A stretch of 64,000 bases of DNA from Rhizobium glycinendophyticum (GCF_006443685.1 NZ_VFYP01000001.1:1860001-1924000); one strand, 5' to 3'; counted from the stretch's first letter, positions 53,273 through 62,762 are shown. Numbers and translations: made by a program. Notes: generated by a model not told the origin, from the letters alone.

Positions 53273-53680
53273 ATGGCCAAATTGTCCCACACCGATCTGA
53301 CCCGGAACCAGTCACTCGTCTTCGACAGTCTCGTCGAAGCCGACGGGCCGCTCTCCGCCTATACGCTGCTGGACCGTCTACGCGACCACGGCTTCCGCGC
53401 GCCGCTGCAGGTCTACCGCGCGCTCGACAAGCTGGTCGAATTCGGGATGGTCCACCGTCTGGAGAGCCTCAATGCCTTCGTCGCCTGTGCCCATCCTCAT
53501 GACGGATGTGCCGGCCACGGAACCGTCGCCTTCATGATCTGCAACAAATGCAGTCAGGTGACGGAGTTTCACGACCACGACGTCGACCATCACCTGAGCG
53601 CGATCACGGCCCGGTCGAAGTTCACGCCGGAAAAGACGACGATCGAGATCCGCGGCGTCTGCGCAGCCTGTGCAGCCTGA
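53273..53680 (+). CDS. zur: Zinc uptake regulator Zur (Fur family)
   Basis: 135 residues: an N-terminal winged helix (about 10-75) and a dimer domain with the structural zinc cysteines C90/C93 and C130/C133. The His/Asp-rich HDHDVDHH block (100-107) fits the regulatory zinc site. It represses zinc uptake when zinc is sufficient; the two palindromes at 51.4 kb are the likely targets, so it would also control its own operon. Confidence 0.95.
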   Translation: MAKLSHTDLTRNQSLVFDSLVEADGPLSAYTLLDRLRDHGFRAPLQVYRALDKLVEFGMVHRLESLNAFVACAHPHDGCAGHGTVAFMICNKCSQVTEFHDHDVDHHLSAITARSKFTPEKTTIEIRGVCAACAA

Positions 53681-53683
53681 CGA

Positions 53684-54211
53684 TTAGAGCGGTTGCAGAT
53701 CGCGCCGGAAGCGTTGCGAGTTGACGACGTAATTGTCTGCAGAGAGTCTGAGGCGTGCAACGGCGCTTTCATCGAGGGTGCGGGCCACTCTGGCCGGCGC
53801 GCCGACGATAAGAGAATTGTCCGGGAAGATCTTGCCTTCACTGATCAAGGCATTCGCGCCGACAAGGCAGTTGTTACCGATCACGGCGCCGTTCAGCACC
53901 GTTGCACCCATGCCAACGAGCGAATTGTCCCCAATGGTGCAGCCGTGAATGATGGCATGGTGGCCGATCGTACAGCCTTCGCCGATCGTCGTGGGGAAGC
54001 CGAGATCAGTATGAACCATCACGCCGTCCTGGATATTCGTGCCCCTGCCGACCGTAATCGGATCGTTGTCGCCGCGCAGCACGGCATTGAACCAGATGCC
54101 GACATCCTCGCCGATCCGAACATCACCAATGACCTGGGCACCCGGCGCGATCCAGTAGGCGTCTTGCGCCGGGAACTGGGGCCGTTTGTCGCCCAGGGCA
54201 TAGACCGGCAT
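53684..54211 (-). CDS. Gamma-class carbonic anhydrase family protein
   Basis: 175-residue left-handed beta-helix. The three zinc histidines of the Cam/YrdA family are at H67, H84 and H89 (MVHTD and IGHHAIIHG), and the arginine/glutamine of the family are in RGDNDPITVG and TNIQDG. Activity as carbonic anhydrase is variable in this family. ATG at 54211 with AAGGGAG upstream. Convergent with zur, 3 bases between the stops. Zinc dependence may explain the closeness to zur, but that is speculative. Confidence 0.9.
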   Translation of the reverse strand: MPVYALGDKRPQFPAQDAYWIAPGAQVIGDVRIGEDVGIWFNAVLRGDNDPITVGRGTNIQDGVMVHTDLGFPTTIGEGCTIGHHAIIHGCTIGDNSLVGMGATVLNGAVIGNNCLVGANALISEGKIFPDNSLIVGAPARVARTLDESAVARLRLSADNYVVNSQRFRRDLQPL

Positions 54212-54226
54212 CACGCGCTCCCTTGA

Positions 54227-54499
54227 TCAGCGGAGGCGAAGGATGACCGGGAAGCGCCCGGCCTGGGCAGAAACATGCAGATGGATATTGGCTTCCGGCT
54301 GCGAGTATCGCCAGGCCCGGGCACCATGCGACAGGAGCAAGCCGATCAGGTCCTTCGTCTTAGAGCGCTTGTCTCGATTGCCGATTTCCGCCAGCCGGAA
54401 AGCGGCCTCGTGTAGAGGATGAAGGACATGCGCGACCGGAAGCATCCCGCCATTGTCCTGGTCTTCGACCTTGTCGATTCTGAAGTCTTTCGAAGCCAT
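54227..54499 (-). CDS. Conserved hypothetical protein
   Basis: 90 residues, hydrophilic start (MASKDFRIDKVEDQDNGG), then a helical part with a RDKRSKTKDL basic patch and an end with alternating hydrophobic residues. No signal peptide or membrane span. GAGGA lies before the ATG at 54499. Fifteen bases upstream of the carbonic anhydrase gene on the same strand, so probably co-transcribed. I recognise no family. Confidence 0.65.
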   Translation of the reverse strand: MASKDFRIDKVEDQDNGGMLPVAHVLHPLHEAAFRLAEIGNRDKRSKTKDLIGLLLSHGARAWRYSQPEANIHLHVSAQAGRFPVILRLR

Positions 54500-54544
54500 C
54501 TCGCTATCCTCGTACACGATACAAATCGAGGTTTGACCGGTGGA

Positions 54545-56047
54545 TTACTGGGCTGCCGCCCAGCAACCGATTCCTTTGCGTTTCAGCTGCTTGCAGGCGT
54601 CAACAGCATCCTTCTGCGCGTCGAAGCCACCGAAGCGCGCGCGATAGATCGTCTGTGCGCCGGCGTTGTAGGCGACTGTAAACGGGGTGGCGGAACGCAA
54701 TACTTGACCGCCTTTCTCTTGCGCCTTGCGCAGGAGTTCCGTGGCAAGCGCCTTGTCCGGCGACGTACCAATCTGGACGATCCAGCCGGAGGAGGGCTTG
54801 GTTGAGGCCGTGGTGACCGAGTCGATTTCCTGAGGCGTCGCAGCGGCTGCGGCAACCGAAGCGCTTGTTTCTTGAGGCTCGACCATGGCGCCCGTGTCGG
54901 GCATATAGGCGGGCGCCGGCTGGGGCACCGGGACAGAGCCATTCGATACCGGTGCAACGGGATGCAGGGCACCCAGCGCAGCGGTGGCGCCATTGCCAGC
55001 CGGCGGCGCGAGATAGGCGGAGGCGGACGCTGATGCCTGTGCAGCGCCCGTATAACGCGGGTCCGGCATCGGGCCGGTCTGCGGCAGGCTCGGGTGTGCG
55101 ACATCGAGAGAGGCTGTAACCGGAGCAGGCTCTGCGGCGACCGGCGTCTCGACCTTGGCAACAAGGTCACCAGAAGCGCGACCCGAGGAGGCCTGCGGCA
55201 GGTAACGCTGGACAAGAGCGGTCATCTGCGCATTGCGCCTTGCCCCCGACGAGGCTCCGAGAATGACTGCGACGATCGAGCGGCCGTCCGCCTGGGCCGA
55301 CGTGGCGAGGTTGTAGCCTGCAGCGCCGGTATAACCGGTCTTGATGCCATCCACGCCGCGGACCGTACCAACCAGTCGATTATGGTTGCCGATCGTCTGC
55401 TTGCCGAAGGTAAAGCTGCGGGTGGAGAAATACCCGTAATACTGGGGGAAGTGCTGGCGAAGCGCGATACCGAGGCGGGCCTGGTCACGCGCCGTCGTCA
55501 TCTGAGCCGTGTTGGGCAGACCATGGGCGTTACGATAGGTGGTCTTGGTCATGCCGAGGCTGCGGGCCTTGGCGGTCATCATCTGGGCAAAACGCTGCTC
55601 TGAGCCCCCAAGATACTCGCCGAGTGCCGTGGCGACATCGTTGGCAGAGCGGGTTACAAGCGCCAGGATTGCCTGCTCGACGGTCACGCTTTTTCCCGCG
55701 CCGACGCCAAGCTTCGACGGCGGCTCCTTGGCCGCATTTTTCGAAATTGGAACCTTGCTATTCAAGGAGATGCGACCGGCTTCCAGCGCTTCGAAGGTGA
55801 GGTAGAGGGTCATCATCTTCGTCAGCGATGCGGGGTAGCGTAAGCTGTCCGCGTCTTCGCTGTAGAGGACCTTGCCGGTCTTGGCGTCAATGACGACGCC
55901 CGCGTATTTCGCGGCACTCGCACCAGACGTCGTCGCCAGCGTGGCGAACAGGACCGCAGTAATGCCGACCAAGACTCGACGAATTGGAGCGGCGAAGGTG
56001 AGGGTTCCGAAAATTTTATGCACCACGTAACTCTTCGAACATTGCAT
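54545..56047 (-). CDS. D-alanyl-D-alanine carboxypeptidase with C-terminal SPOR domain
   Basis: 500-residue low-molecular-weight penicillin-binding protein of the DacA/DacF type. Active-site motifs: S74-x-x-K77 (PASLTKMM), S134-A-N136 and K236-T-G. The signal segment is about 22-46. A Pro/Ala linker (about 290-415) leads to a SPOR domain (about 420-500) that binds denuded glycan at the septum, so the enzyme is probably directed to division sites. The start may instead be the GTG at 56023 (residue 9), which has AAGAG upstream. Confidence 0.93.
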   Translation of the reverse strand: MQCSKSYVVHKIFGTLTFAAPIRRVLVGITAVLFATLATTSGASAAKYAGVVIDAKTGKVLYSEDADSLRYPASLTKMMTLYLTFEALEAGRISLNSKVPISKNAAKEPPSKLGVGAGKSVTVEQAILALVTRSANDVATALGEYLGGSEQRFAQMMTAKARSLGMTKTTYRNAHGLPNTAQMTTARDQARLGIALRQHFPQYYGYFSTRSFTFGKQTIGNHNRLVGTVRGVDGIKTGYTGAAGYNLATSAQADGRSIVAVILGASSGARRNAQMTALVQRYLPQASSGRASGDLVAKVETPVAAEPAPVTASLDVAHPSLPQTGPMPDPRYTGAAQASASASAYLAPPAGNGATAALGALHPVAPVSNGSVPVPQPAPAYMPDTGAMVEPQETSASVAAAAATPQEIDSVTTASTKPSSGWIVQIGTSPDKALATELLRKAQEKGGQVLRSATPFTVAYNAGAQTIYRARFGGFDAQKDAVDACKQLKRKGIGCWAAAQ

Positions 56048-56145
56048 TTTAAACCGGGCGCTATCCCCCGGTCGCGACCATTCGAGGCGACTTTAGGGTG
56101 CGGGCGTTACCAAGAGGTTTATGATGAATGCTTTGTTGACGGGCT

Positions 56146-56910
56146 CTACGGCTTTTTAGATATCCCGGACGGGTGCGCGGCTTCGGCGCGTGCCTCGATG
56201 AAGCTGCGCACCGCATCGTCGATCTGTCTCCAGGCGGGCAGCATGCGGCTCGAGAACCGGTAGAGGACTGAGAGATCCTCGCCTGCATGAATGTCGCGCT
56301 GGCAGTCGCTGCTGCTGGCCAGCTTGTCGTCTGAGGGGATTAGGCAGCGGATGGCGTAGACACCGCCATCCGTGGCTTCGCCGGTCAGGAGAACCTCACC
56401 TTCGAAGCCCGTCCCGGGTTTGAAATGATGCATCTGAAGCCCCGCCGGGCCGGCTTCCGTTGGGCCCGTTAGGAGGTGCCTATAGATCGGTTCGACCCGC
56501 CCAGACATGTCGCGCGACATCGTGCTTTGTGAAATCTGCAGGAAAATCAACGGCTGTGCCTGTCCGATGTCATCGAAGGCTAGCCGCCTGGCATGGCTGT
56601 ATCCCTCCATGGATGGCCAGTGCAGCTGGAGGTCCACGCGTTCGGCGGCTCCGGTGCGGCGCTGCGGTTCGAAACGGATGGTATTGGCAGTCAGGTGAAC
56701 AAGGTCGCGGCCGATGGTGATGTCGTAAGCCTCGAGGCTGTCGCTGTGGCCTGCCAATGCCAGTTGCGCTCCATAAAGTCGGCCATAGATGTTAATGGCG
56801 AGTGAGGCTGCGGCCAGCAAGGCGATGACGAAGACCGAGATCAAGAGAAAACGGTGAGAGAGGAGTGGCGTCTCCTCGGTGGCGCCTACGCCGCCCGCCC
56901 CATTTCGCAT
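56146..56910 (-). CDS. Hypothetical single-span membrane protein
   Basis: 254 residues: a short cytosolic N-terminus, one membrane span (about 20-42) and an extracytoplasmic domain of about 200 residues with no motif I recognise, containing two cysteines (IRCLIPS and SSDCQRD). Blocks such as LQLHWPSMEGYS and DLSVLYRFSSRMLPAWRQID look like a conserved folded domain. GGGAG precedes the ATG by 9 bases. Same strand as and upstream of the carboxypeptidase gene, 98 bases apart, which hints at an envelope role. Confidence 0.75.
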   Translation of the reverse strand: MRNGAGGVGATEETPLLSHRFLLISVFVIALLAAASLAINIYGRLYGAQLALAGHSDSLEAYDITIGRDLVHLTANTIRFEPQRRTGAAERVDLQLHWPSMEGYSHARRLAFDDIGQAQPLIFLQISQSTMSRDMSGRVEPIYRHLLTGPTEAGPAGLQMHHFKPGTGFEGEVLLTGEATDGGVYAIRCLIPSDDKLASSSDCQRDIHAGEDLSVLYRFSSRMLPAWRQIDDAVRSFIEARAEAAHPSGISKKP

Positions 56911-57017
56911 CGTATGCCGCTCCCGTCAGCGCTGCGCAGAACGCAGCAATCGCCTTCGTTCAGCATTCGCCGATTATGGTTAAGTCAAGGTTAATGCGCG
57001 ACCCCGGCGAAAAGAGA

Positions 57018-57043
57018 GCCGATCCCGGTTGGACGGGATCGGC
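57018..57043 (-). terminator. Terminator after the BTLCP protease gene
   Basis: Perfect 10-base stem GCCGATCCCG/CGGGATCGGC with a 6-base loop. On the minus strand the stem is followed by TCTCTTTTCG. It separates the protease gene from the hypothetical membrane protein gene. Confidence 0.8.
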
Positions 57044-57111
57044 TCATATGGCTCCGGTCGGGGGACGGGTATGCGGGGGACGGACCGGGCCAATGGGCAG
57101 AACGGCAGTGG

Positions 57112-57723
57112 TCAGTTCGAATTCACGGACCCTACGTAACTCGCGCGTCCGTCCTGGAGCTTGACCCAGCGGCTGGGCTCCGTGGACGACTGGCGCTTCA
57201 GGTAGGTGTATTCGGTGTCCGACCACAGCAGCACCTTGTTGCGCATGTTGTCCAGAATGAAGTCTCCGTGGTCGGTGCGCACGGTCAGGACGGCGTGACC
57301 CTCACCATTGGGCTGCAGAACCACGGTGAGCAGCAGGTCGCTCGGGTCGAAGCCGCGATCGATCAGCATCTTGCGCTTGAGCAGCGCGAAATCTTCACAG
57401 TCGCCGACAGTGCGAGGATAGGCCCAGCGCTCCTCAACTCCGTAGATTTCCATGTCGGTCAGTGGCGTGATTGATGAATTGACGGTGTAGTTGACCTCTA
57501 GCATCGTCTTCCACATCGGCTCGGTCAGGCCCAGCGGGCCCATGTCGCGAAAGCTGCCCGTACATTCCGACGCGTAGGTTTGGCAGAATTCATAGTGGCC
57601 GATCGGCGGGTTGGCCTTGCCGACGACCTGCATGTTGGCTGGCGTCGCATGAGCTTGCAGGGCTAGAACTCCAGCAAAGGCGGTCGCCATTAATCCAGTA
57701 CCGAGAGTTTTCTTTGTTGTCAT
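57112..57723 (-). CDS. Bacterial transglutaminase-like cysteine protease (BTLCP, LapG-type family)
   Basis: 203 residues. A signal peptide (about 1-27, ending AHA) precedes the BTLCP/DUF920 domain with the catalytic triad C109 (VGDCEDFALLKR), H143 (GEGHAVLTV) and D158 (FILDNM). The best-known relative, LapG, is a periplasmic calcium-dependent protease that frees an adhesin under c-di-GMP control; many rhizobial paralogues have no assigned substrate. GGAGA precedes the ATG at 57723. The next gene upstream on the strand encodes a PilZ protein. Confidence 0.87.
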   Translation of the reverse strand: MTTKKTLGTGLMATAFAGVLALQAHATPANMQVVGKANPPIGHYEFCQTYASECTGSFRDMGPLGLTEPMWKTMLEVNYTVNSSITPLTDMEIYGVEERWAYPRTVGDCEDFALLKRKMLIDRGFDPSDLLLTVVLQPNGEGHAVLTVRTDHGDFILDNMRNKVLLWSDTEYTYLKRQSSTEPSRWVKLQDGRASYVGSVNSN

Positions 57724-58161
57724 TGTTTGTCTCCTGGTGATGGAGACAGTAATGACACGGATAATTTGATCGACCGCCAAAAACAGCGCGCAAATTTGAG
57801 TATAACAAGCGGCTAGTTCTAATCTATATTTCGGTGTATTTAAGGTAACTTCGCCATAAATTCGATGCAAGTTAGACGAAAATTTTCGCAGTATTTTATG
57901 CGTCTGGAACAATCAACCTGATGGAGCTGATGAAAATTGCACTAGAATCAATTGGTTGACCAGTTTCCAAGCGCGCGATCTATCGGCACGGCGCGGGATG
58001 GGGGTGTTACGAAGCGGCGATCATGGCCTTGGTTGCTCCGACGGCACATCCAGATTCAAGCGATTGACGGTCGCGCGGCCCGTTCGGGCCAAAAATTATT
58101 TTTTCAGTTCTGTGCGATATTGGAACGGCGTCGGCCCCGTTGCGGAGGGCAGGAAAGCAAA
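57724..58161. other. AT-rich intergenic region
   Basis: About 440 bases before the PilZ terminator. The part at 57740-57960 is much richer in AT than the genes and presumably carries the BTLCP promoter; I find no clean -35/-10 pair. A short GC hairpin GGCCCG-TT-CGGGCC lies at 58077-58090. No open frame with a ribosome-binding site is convincing. Confidence 0.5.
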
Positions 58162-58193
58162 AAAGGCGCCTTTCGGGTTCGAAAGGCACCTTT
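58162..58193 (-). terminator. Terminator of the PilZ gene
   Basis: 14-base stem AAAGGCGCCTTTCG/CGAAAGGCACCTTT with one G-T pair and a 4-base loop. On the minus strand the stem runs into TTTTTTGC. It starts 22 bases after the stop codon. Confidence 0.85.
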
Positions 58194-58215
58194 CTCATCT
58201 TGCAGCAGGTTCGGT

Positions 58216-58830
58216 TCAGAGAAATTCCGTAAGCGCTTCTCGCGACTGCAGCGACAGGAACTCGATCGCGACACCTTCCATGAAATGACGTACGACGCGG
58301 CCGCGCATGTTGCCAAGACGGATCGGTGTGCCGATCGGTGGGCGAATGTCGATATCGACGGCAGCACCCGAGAGGGAAAGGTCCATCAGACGGCACGGAT
58401 AGCTCTTGCCGTCCTCAAGCGTTAGCTCGGTCAACACCTGCCGCGGGGTCAGTCGGTCGTGGCGACGGTCTTCGGGAAGGCCAAGCTCGTGTTTGTTGGC
58501 GATCCAGGTCAGCTGCGCTGCAAGCTTCTCGCGCTTTCGGGCCGTGGCCGTCAGTTCGATGATAAAGCCGTCTTCGGTGACTTTGGAAACACTACCTTCC
58601 AGGCGCCCGAGATGATCAATATAGGCAATGACCCGCTCATTGGGGCGAGGGCAGCCCGCACAAACGAAACGCGCATCACCGGGCGACATGTCAACGACCT
58701 TGCAGACATATTCTTCGTAATTGGCAAGCATCAGCCGGCCTTGCAGGTTCACTGCCACGCGCTGGAAAGCACGCTGCTGTCCCGGCGAGGCAATCGTATT
58801 GCTGTGACTGGCCTGCGAAGAATACATCAT
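58216..58830 (-). CDS. Tandem PilZ-domain protein
   Basis: 204 residues with two PilZ-like domains. The second (about 118-200) has the c-di-GMP motifs RxxxR (RRHDR) and DxSxxG (DLSLSG). The first (about 18-105) has RAFQR but a shortened second motif (DMSPGD), so it may not bind the nucleotide; it also has two cysteines (CAGC). Soluble cytosolic protein resembling rhizobial and Caulobacter single- or double-PilZ effectors. Two ATG codons stand in a row (58830, 58827) without a clear ribosome-binding site. Confidence 0.88.
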   Translation of the reverse strand: MMYSSQASHSNTIASPGQQRAFQRVAVNLQGRLMLANYEEYVCKVVDMSPGDARFVCAGCPRPNERVIAYIDHLGRLEGSVSKVTEDGFIIELTATARKREKLAAQLTWIANKHELGLPEDRRHDRLTPRQVLTELTLEDGKSYPCRLMDLSLSGAAVDIDIRPPIGTPIRLGNMRGRVVRHFMEGVAIEFLSLQSREALTEFL

Positions 58831-58991
58831 GAGCTGTCTGTCTATCCTCTACGATGGAACCTTAGAACGCCAGCCGTTAACATATCGTTTGCTTTCCCGC
58901 TGGGCGCGTATCCCGCGATGCCCGTGCCAGGGCTTTCACTGGTGCGCATAGTCGTTTAACAGGAAGCTCGAACCAGCACGGGAGCCCGCGA

Positions 58992-59774
58992 ATGTCGGAC
59001 GATAATCTTCGCTCGGACGAAAACGGCGGGAATGAGCGAGAGCACACGCAGGAGACGGCGGTGCTCCCGACGGTGCATACGGTCCGCGGTGAAGCCAATC
59101 CGCCGATCTTCAATCTGCCCGCCGGGGTTTTGGTCGCGTTGGCGCTGATCTGCGGGATCTATGCTCTGCAGGCGCTCGTCTTTTCGAGCGACGTCAACGA
59201 GTGGATCACGTTCCAGTTCGCCTTCGTGCCTCTGCGTTATGTCTATCCGCTCGGTGAGCAGGGGCTTGCCTGGCTGTGGTCGCCAGTCACTTATTCGCTG
59301 CTGCATGGCAGCTTTCAGCATCTCGCGTTCAACAGTCTCTGGCTCGCAGCCTTCGGCACGCCGGTTTGCCGACGCATCGGCGAAGTGCGTTTCGTCTTCT
59401 TCTGGATCGTCTCAGCCGTTGCGGCGGCTGTGCTGCACGCGGCCGTGAATTGGGGTGAACCCTCTGTCATGGTCGGAGCCTCTGGTGTCATATCGGCGCT
59501 GATGGGGGCAGCTTGCCGTTTTGCTTTCGGTGGGAGGCTGCGTACCGGCCGGGGCTCTGTCGGCCGCGAACCGCCACTGCTCAGCATCCCGGCCGCGCTG
59601 TCGGACCGCACCGTCTTGATCTTCATTCTTGTCTGGTTTCTCGGCAACCTTGCGATCGCTGTCGGACTGCCGTTGATGGGACCCGATGCGGGCGCCATTG
59701 CCTGGGATGCCCATATCGGCGGATTCCTCATGGGCTTCGTCGGGTTCCGGCTTTTCGACCGTCGCGCCCCGTAA
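58992..59774 (+). CDS. Rhomboid family intramembrane serine protease
   Basis: 260 residues with a hydrophilic N-terminus of about 40 residues and six spans. Catalytic S164 in GASG and H241 in WDAHIGG; N114 (HLAFN) stabilises the oxyanion. All active-site residues are present, so it should be active. Substrate unknown. Divergent from the PilZ gene; followed by the CBS gene after 113 bases. Confidence 0.93.
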   Translation: MSDDNLRSDENGGNEREHTQETAVLPTVHTVRGEANPPIFNLPAGVLVALALICGIYALQALVFSSDVNEWITFQFAFVPLRYVYPLGEQGLAWLWSPVTYSLLHGSFQHLAFNSLWLAAFGTPVCRRIGEVRFVFFWIVSAVAAAVLHAAVNWGEPSVMVGASGVISALMGAACRFAFGGRLRTGRGSVGREPPLLSIPAALSDRTVLIFILVWFLGNLAIAVGLPLMGPDAGAIAWDAHIGGFLMGFVGFRLFDRRAP

Positions 59775-59887
59775 AACTGCCCCTGCCAATCCACATATTG
59801 CATTCTACTTGATTAACAGGCACCATTTTCATGCGTTGCCCGGGGAGGGGCCGGCGCACGCCTAGCGTCCAATGCGAGGAGGAAACC

Positions 59888-60322
59888 ATGCCTGCATCAG
59901 CCAGAAGCATACTCGAGCAGAAAGGCCGTAACGTCATTACAATCAGCCCGAGCGTCACGCTCGGCGAAGCGGCGCGCGTTCTCGACGACAACAAGATCGG
60001 TGCCGTCGTTGTGGTCGGTGTAGAAAAGAGGATCGTCGGCATTTTCACCGAACGCGACGTTGTGCGCGCCCTCGGCTCCGCCGGCCGCGACGCCTTCGAC
60101 CAACCCGTCTCCAGCTTTATGACTGCGAATGTCTATCGTTGCCGCGAAGAGACAACGGTGGATGAACTGATGGAGATGATGTCCAGCCGGCGTTTCCGCC
60201 ACGTCCCCGTCGAAGATAACGGCAAACTGTCGGGCATTATTTCGATCGGTGACGTGGTAAAGTCTCGTATCCGCGAAATCGAAGCCGAGGCCGAACATAT
60301 CAAGGCCTATATCGCGGGCTGA
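59888..60322 (+). CDS. CBS-domain-pair protein
   Basis: 144 residues consisting of two CBS motifs (about 10-65 and 78-135) and nothing else, for example NKIGAVVVVG and RRFRHVPVEDNGKLSGIISIGDVV. Such proteins bind adenosine nucleotides and modulate partner proteins. AGGAGG precedes the ATG at 59888; the frame to 59831 lacks similarity. Role in this organism unknown. Confidence 0.93.
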   Translation: MPASARSILEQKGRNVITISPSVTLGEAARVLDDNKIGAVVVVGVEKRIVGIFTERDVVRALGSAGRDAFDQPVSSFMTANVYRCREETTVDELMEMMSSRRFRHVPVEDNGKLSGIISIGDVVKSRIREIEAEAEHIKAYIAG

Positions 60323-60344
60323 CCGGCCCTCAGACTGGAAGAAG

Positions 60345-60367
60345 CGGGCGTGGCAAAACCCCGCCCG
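60345..60367. terminator. Hairpin between convergent CBS and patatin genes
   Basis: CGGGCG-T-GG with CC-C-CGCCCG, a stem with one mismatch and an A-rich loop. It lacks a U-run on either side, so its action as terminator is uncertain. Confidence 0.4.
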
Positions 60368-60375
60368 TACTTCCC

Positions 60376-61347
60376 CTAGCGCAGCACGGCCTCCTGCATG
60401 CGGCGGATTTCCGTGACCCGCGCCTTTGTCTCTTCATAGCCACGCTCGATCGCTTCGCCCGCGCGATGAAATTCGGAAAGCCCGATATCGCTCAGCCGGG
60501 GGTGAAGCGCCAGATCCGGCGGGTCCCCCGCGAGCCGTGCGCGGGAAATACGGTCTTGGATGATATTGAAAGCCTGGACCATGACACCGGTGAGACCGAC
60601 CTTGTTGGGTGCCTGGGTCTCTTGAGGCTGGTCGGCGGGCGCCGACGCTTTGTGCTTCACCACGGCCGATCGGCCATAAAGATCGTAATGCAGGTTGACC
60701 GCCATCACCAGCGGCTGCTCATAGGCGCGGCAGACGGAGACAGGCACCGGGTTGACCAGCGCGCCATCGATCAGGGTGCGATTGTTGCAACGGACCGGCT
60801 CAAAAATGCCGGGCAGCGCGTAGGATGCCCGCAGCGCCGTGATCAGATTGCCGCCATCGATCCAAACTTCGTGTCCGCTGTTCAGCTCGGAAGCGACCGC
60901 CACAAAGGGTTTTGGCAATTGCTCGACTGTGAGGCCTTCAAGATGCTCCTGCATGCGCTTGGTTAGCCGCATGCCGCCGAGAAGGCCGCCGCCACCGATC
61001 GTCAGGTCGAGAAGGGAAGCGATCCGGCGCATGGTGAGCGAGCGGGCAAAGGCTTCGAGTTCGTCGAGTTTTCCGGCAAGATAGCACCCCCCGACGAGCG
61101 CCCCGATTGAGGTGCCCGCGATCATGCCGACTTCGATGCCTTCTTCCTCAAGAGCGCGAAGCACGCCGATATGTGCCCAGCCGCGCGCAGCGCCTCCGCC
61201 GAGTGCGAGCGCCACCCTGGCCTTGCTACGGGACGCTACGGGTCCCAGCGGCCCTGACGTTTTGGCCGCACCATCCCTGTTCGGTTGCGCTAGATTGGCG
61301 CCGCCGCCTGCCATCAAATTCCAGTTCAGCATCTCCGCATACCCCAT
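60376..61347 (-). CDS. Patatin-like phospholipase family protein
   Basis: 323 residues from the ATG at 61347 (61332 is an alternative; the frame is open to 61443). The oxyanion motif GGGAARG (50-56), the nucleophile GTSIG with S80, and the dyad aspartate in LIDGALVNP are all present. It resembles the RssA/YjjU bacterial group. It probably acts on lipids at the inner membrane. Stands alone, convergent with the CBS gene. Confidence 0.92.
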   Translation of the reverse strand: MGYAEMLNWNLMAGGGANLAQPNRDGAAKTSGPLGPVASRSKARVALALGGGAARGWAHIGVLRALEEEGIEVGMIAGTSIGALVGGCYLAGKLDELEAFARSLTMRRIASLLDLTIGGGGLLGGMRLTKRMQEHLEGLTVEQLPKPFVAVASELNSGHEVWIDGGNLITALRASYALPGIFEPVRCNNRTLIDGALVNPVPVSVCRAYEQPLVMAVNLHYDLYGRSAVVKHKASAPADQPQETQAPNKVGLTGVMVQAFNIIQDRISRARLAGDPPDLALHPRLSDIGLSEFHRAGEAIERGYEETKARVTEIRRMQEAVLR

Positions 61348-61414
61348 TCGCTGAACACTCCGAACGCCATTACGACACTCTATGCTTACGAATTCGTTAG
61401 GGCGGCGCCGTTCC

Positions 61415-61867
61415 TCACGCGCCGTAGATGGCGTCCGGGTCAAAATGCCGGTGGTCGTCGGCGACGGTCAGTGCCGGCGTGCCGTCGTCGAGGCTGGCCG
61501 TGCGGTAAAAACAGGAGCGGCGACCCGTGTGGCATGTGGCGTCGTGGCCGGCAACCTCGACCTTCAGCCACAGGGCATCCTGATCGCAATCGACCCGGAT
61601 TTCCTTGACCGTCTGCAGGTTACCGGAGCTTTCGCCCTTCTTCCAGATTTTGCCCCGGGAGCGACTGAAGTAATGGCCGATCCCGGTTTCGAGCGTAAGC
61701 GCGATTGCTTCTGCGTTCATATGGGCGACCATCAGCAGTTCGCCGTCGCGAGCGTCCGTCACCACGGCCGTTACCAGTCCATGCGCATCGAATTTGGGGG
61801 TGAAGGCCAGCCCTTCTTCGAGAAGAGCCTTGTCGGAGGAGGGGCTTTCAAATGCGATGGATGGCAT
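61415..61867 (-). CDS. hisI: Phosphoribosyl-AMP cyclohydrolase
   Basis: 150 residues, the single-domain HisI without the HisE part, as in other alphaproteobacteria. Metal and active-site blocks: [36 protein letters not shown] and [11 protein letters not shown] (zinc cysteines). Third step of the histidine pathway. Twenty bases downstream of folE on the same strand. Confidence 0.96.
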   Translation of the reverse strand: MPSIAFESPSSDKALLEEGLAFTPKFDAHGLVTAVVTDARDGELLMVAHMNAEAIALTLETGIGHYFSRSRGKIWKKGESSGNLQTVKEIRVDCDQDALWLKVEVAGHDATCHTGRRSCFYRTASLDDGTPALTVADDHRHFDPDAIYGA

Positions 61868-61887
61868 AGATATCACTCGCTCTGGTC

Positions 61888-62493
61888 TTAGCGGAGGCGC
61901 ACCATGGACATGAAGCGCGCCTGCTCCGCAGCATTGTCCTTGAAGGCCCCGGTGAAGGTGGTGGTCAGCGTCGTGGATCCCGTCTTCTGAATGCCACGCA
62001 TGGCCATGCACATATGCTCGGCCTCGACGAACACGGCCACGCCGCGGGGCTGCAGCGTCTCGTCGATCGCCTGGGCGATCTGTGCCGTCATGTTCTCCTG
62101 GGTCTGCAGGCGACGGGCAAAGACATCGACCACCCGTGCGATTTTAGACAGACCGAGAACGCGCCCCTTCGGCAGATAGGCAACATGCGCCTTGCCGATC
62201 ACGGGAAGCATATGGTGTTCGCAATGGGAGAAGAAGGAAATGTCGCGCACCAGCACGATATCGTCATAGCCGCCGACCTCCTCGAAGGTCCGGCCAAGGA
62301 CCTCGTCGATATCGACCTCGTATCCGGAAAACAACTCGCTGTAAGCCTTGGCAACGCGGGCGGGCGTGTCGAGCAGGCCTTCACGTTCCGGATCATCGCC
62401 GGCCCACAGAAGAAGCGTGCGAACAGCGGCTTCCGCTTCCTCGCGCGTCGGGCGCCGCAAGTCGGCCGGCAGTTTCGTGACGATGGCATCCAT
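61888..62493 (-). CDS. folE: GTP cyclohydrolase I
   Basis: 201 residues from the ATG at 62493, close to the usual rhizobial length and start (MDAIV); the frame continues to an ATG at 62571 with 26 more residues. Zinc ligands C91, H94 and C162 are visible (SHCEHHMLP and EHMCMAMRG). First step of the tetrahydrofolate pathway, GTP to dihydroneopterin triphosphate. Confidence 0.95.
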   Translation of the reverse strand: MDAIVTKLPADLRRPTREEAEAAVRTLLLWAGDDPEREGLLDTPARVAKAYSELFSGYEVDIDEVLGRTFEEVGGYDDIVLVRDISFFSHCEHHMLPVIGKAHVAYLPKGRVLGLSKIARVVDVFARRLQTQENMTAQIAQAIDETLQPRGVAVFVEAEHMCMAMRGIQKTGSTTLTTTFTGAFKDNAAEQARFMSMVRLR

Positions 62494-62762
62494 GCCTTTG
62501 GTCTCCCGGTCCCGATCCGTGTCGGCCGCGTGTTTGGCTTTTCTCGACTGTAAAGGCGCAATGCGGCTCATAATGCAAGTCCGTTCACGAAAATTGCGGG
62601 GGCATGAAAACGCCTGGGGCGGCGTTTCCGTCGTTTGTCGCAGGCCGGCCTATCCGATATAGTGAGACATGAAGCTGAGAAAAAGGCGATCTGCGACATC
62701 ATGGGGACGGCAAAGCCCTCATTCATCCCTATATACGAGCTGAGCAACAGCGCGGATTGATC

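Noticed and set aside
58077..58090. GGCCCG-TT-CGGGCC hairpin followed by A/T-rich DNA as a terminator
   Set aside because: No gene ends nearby on the plus strand, and the T residues begin several bases after the stem. Left unassigned.
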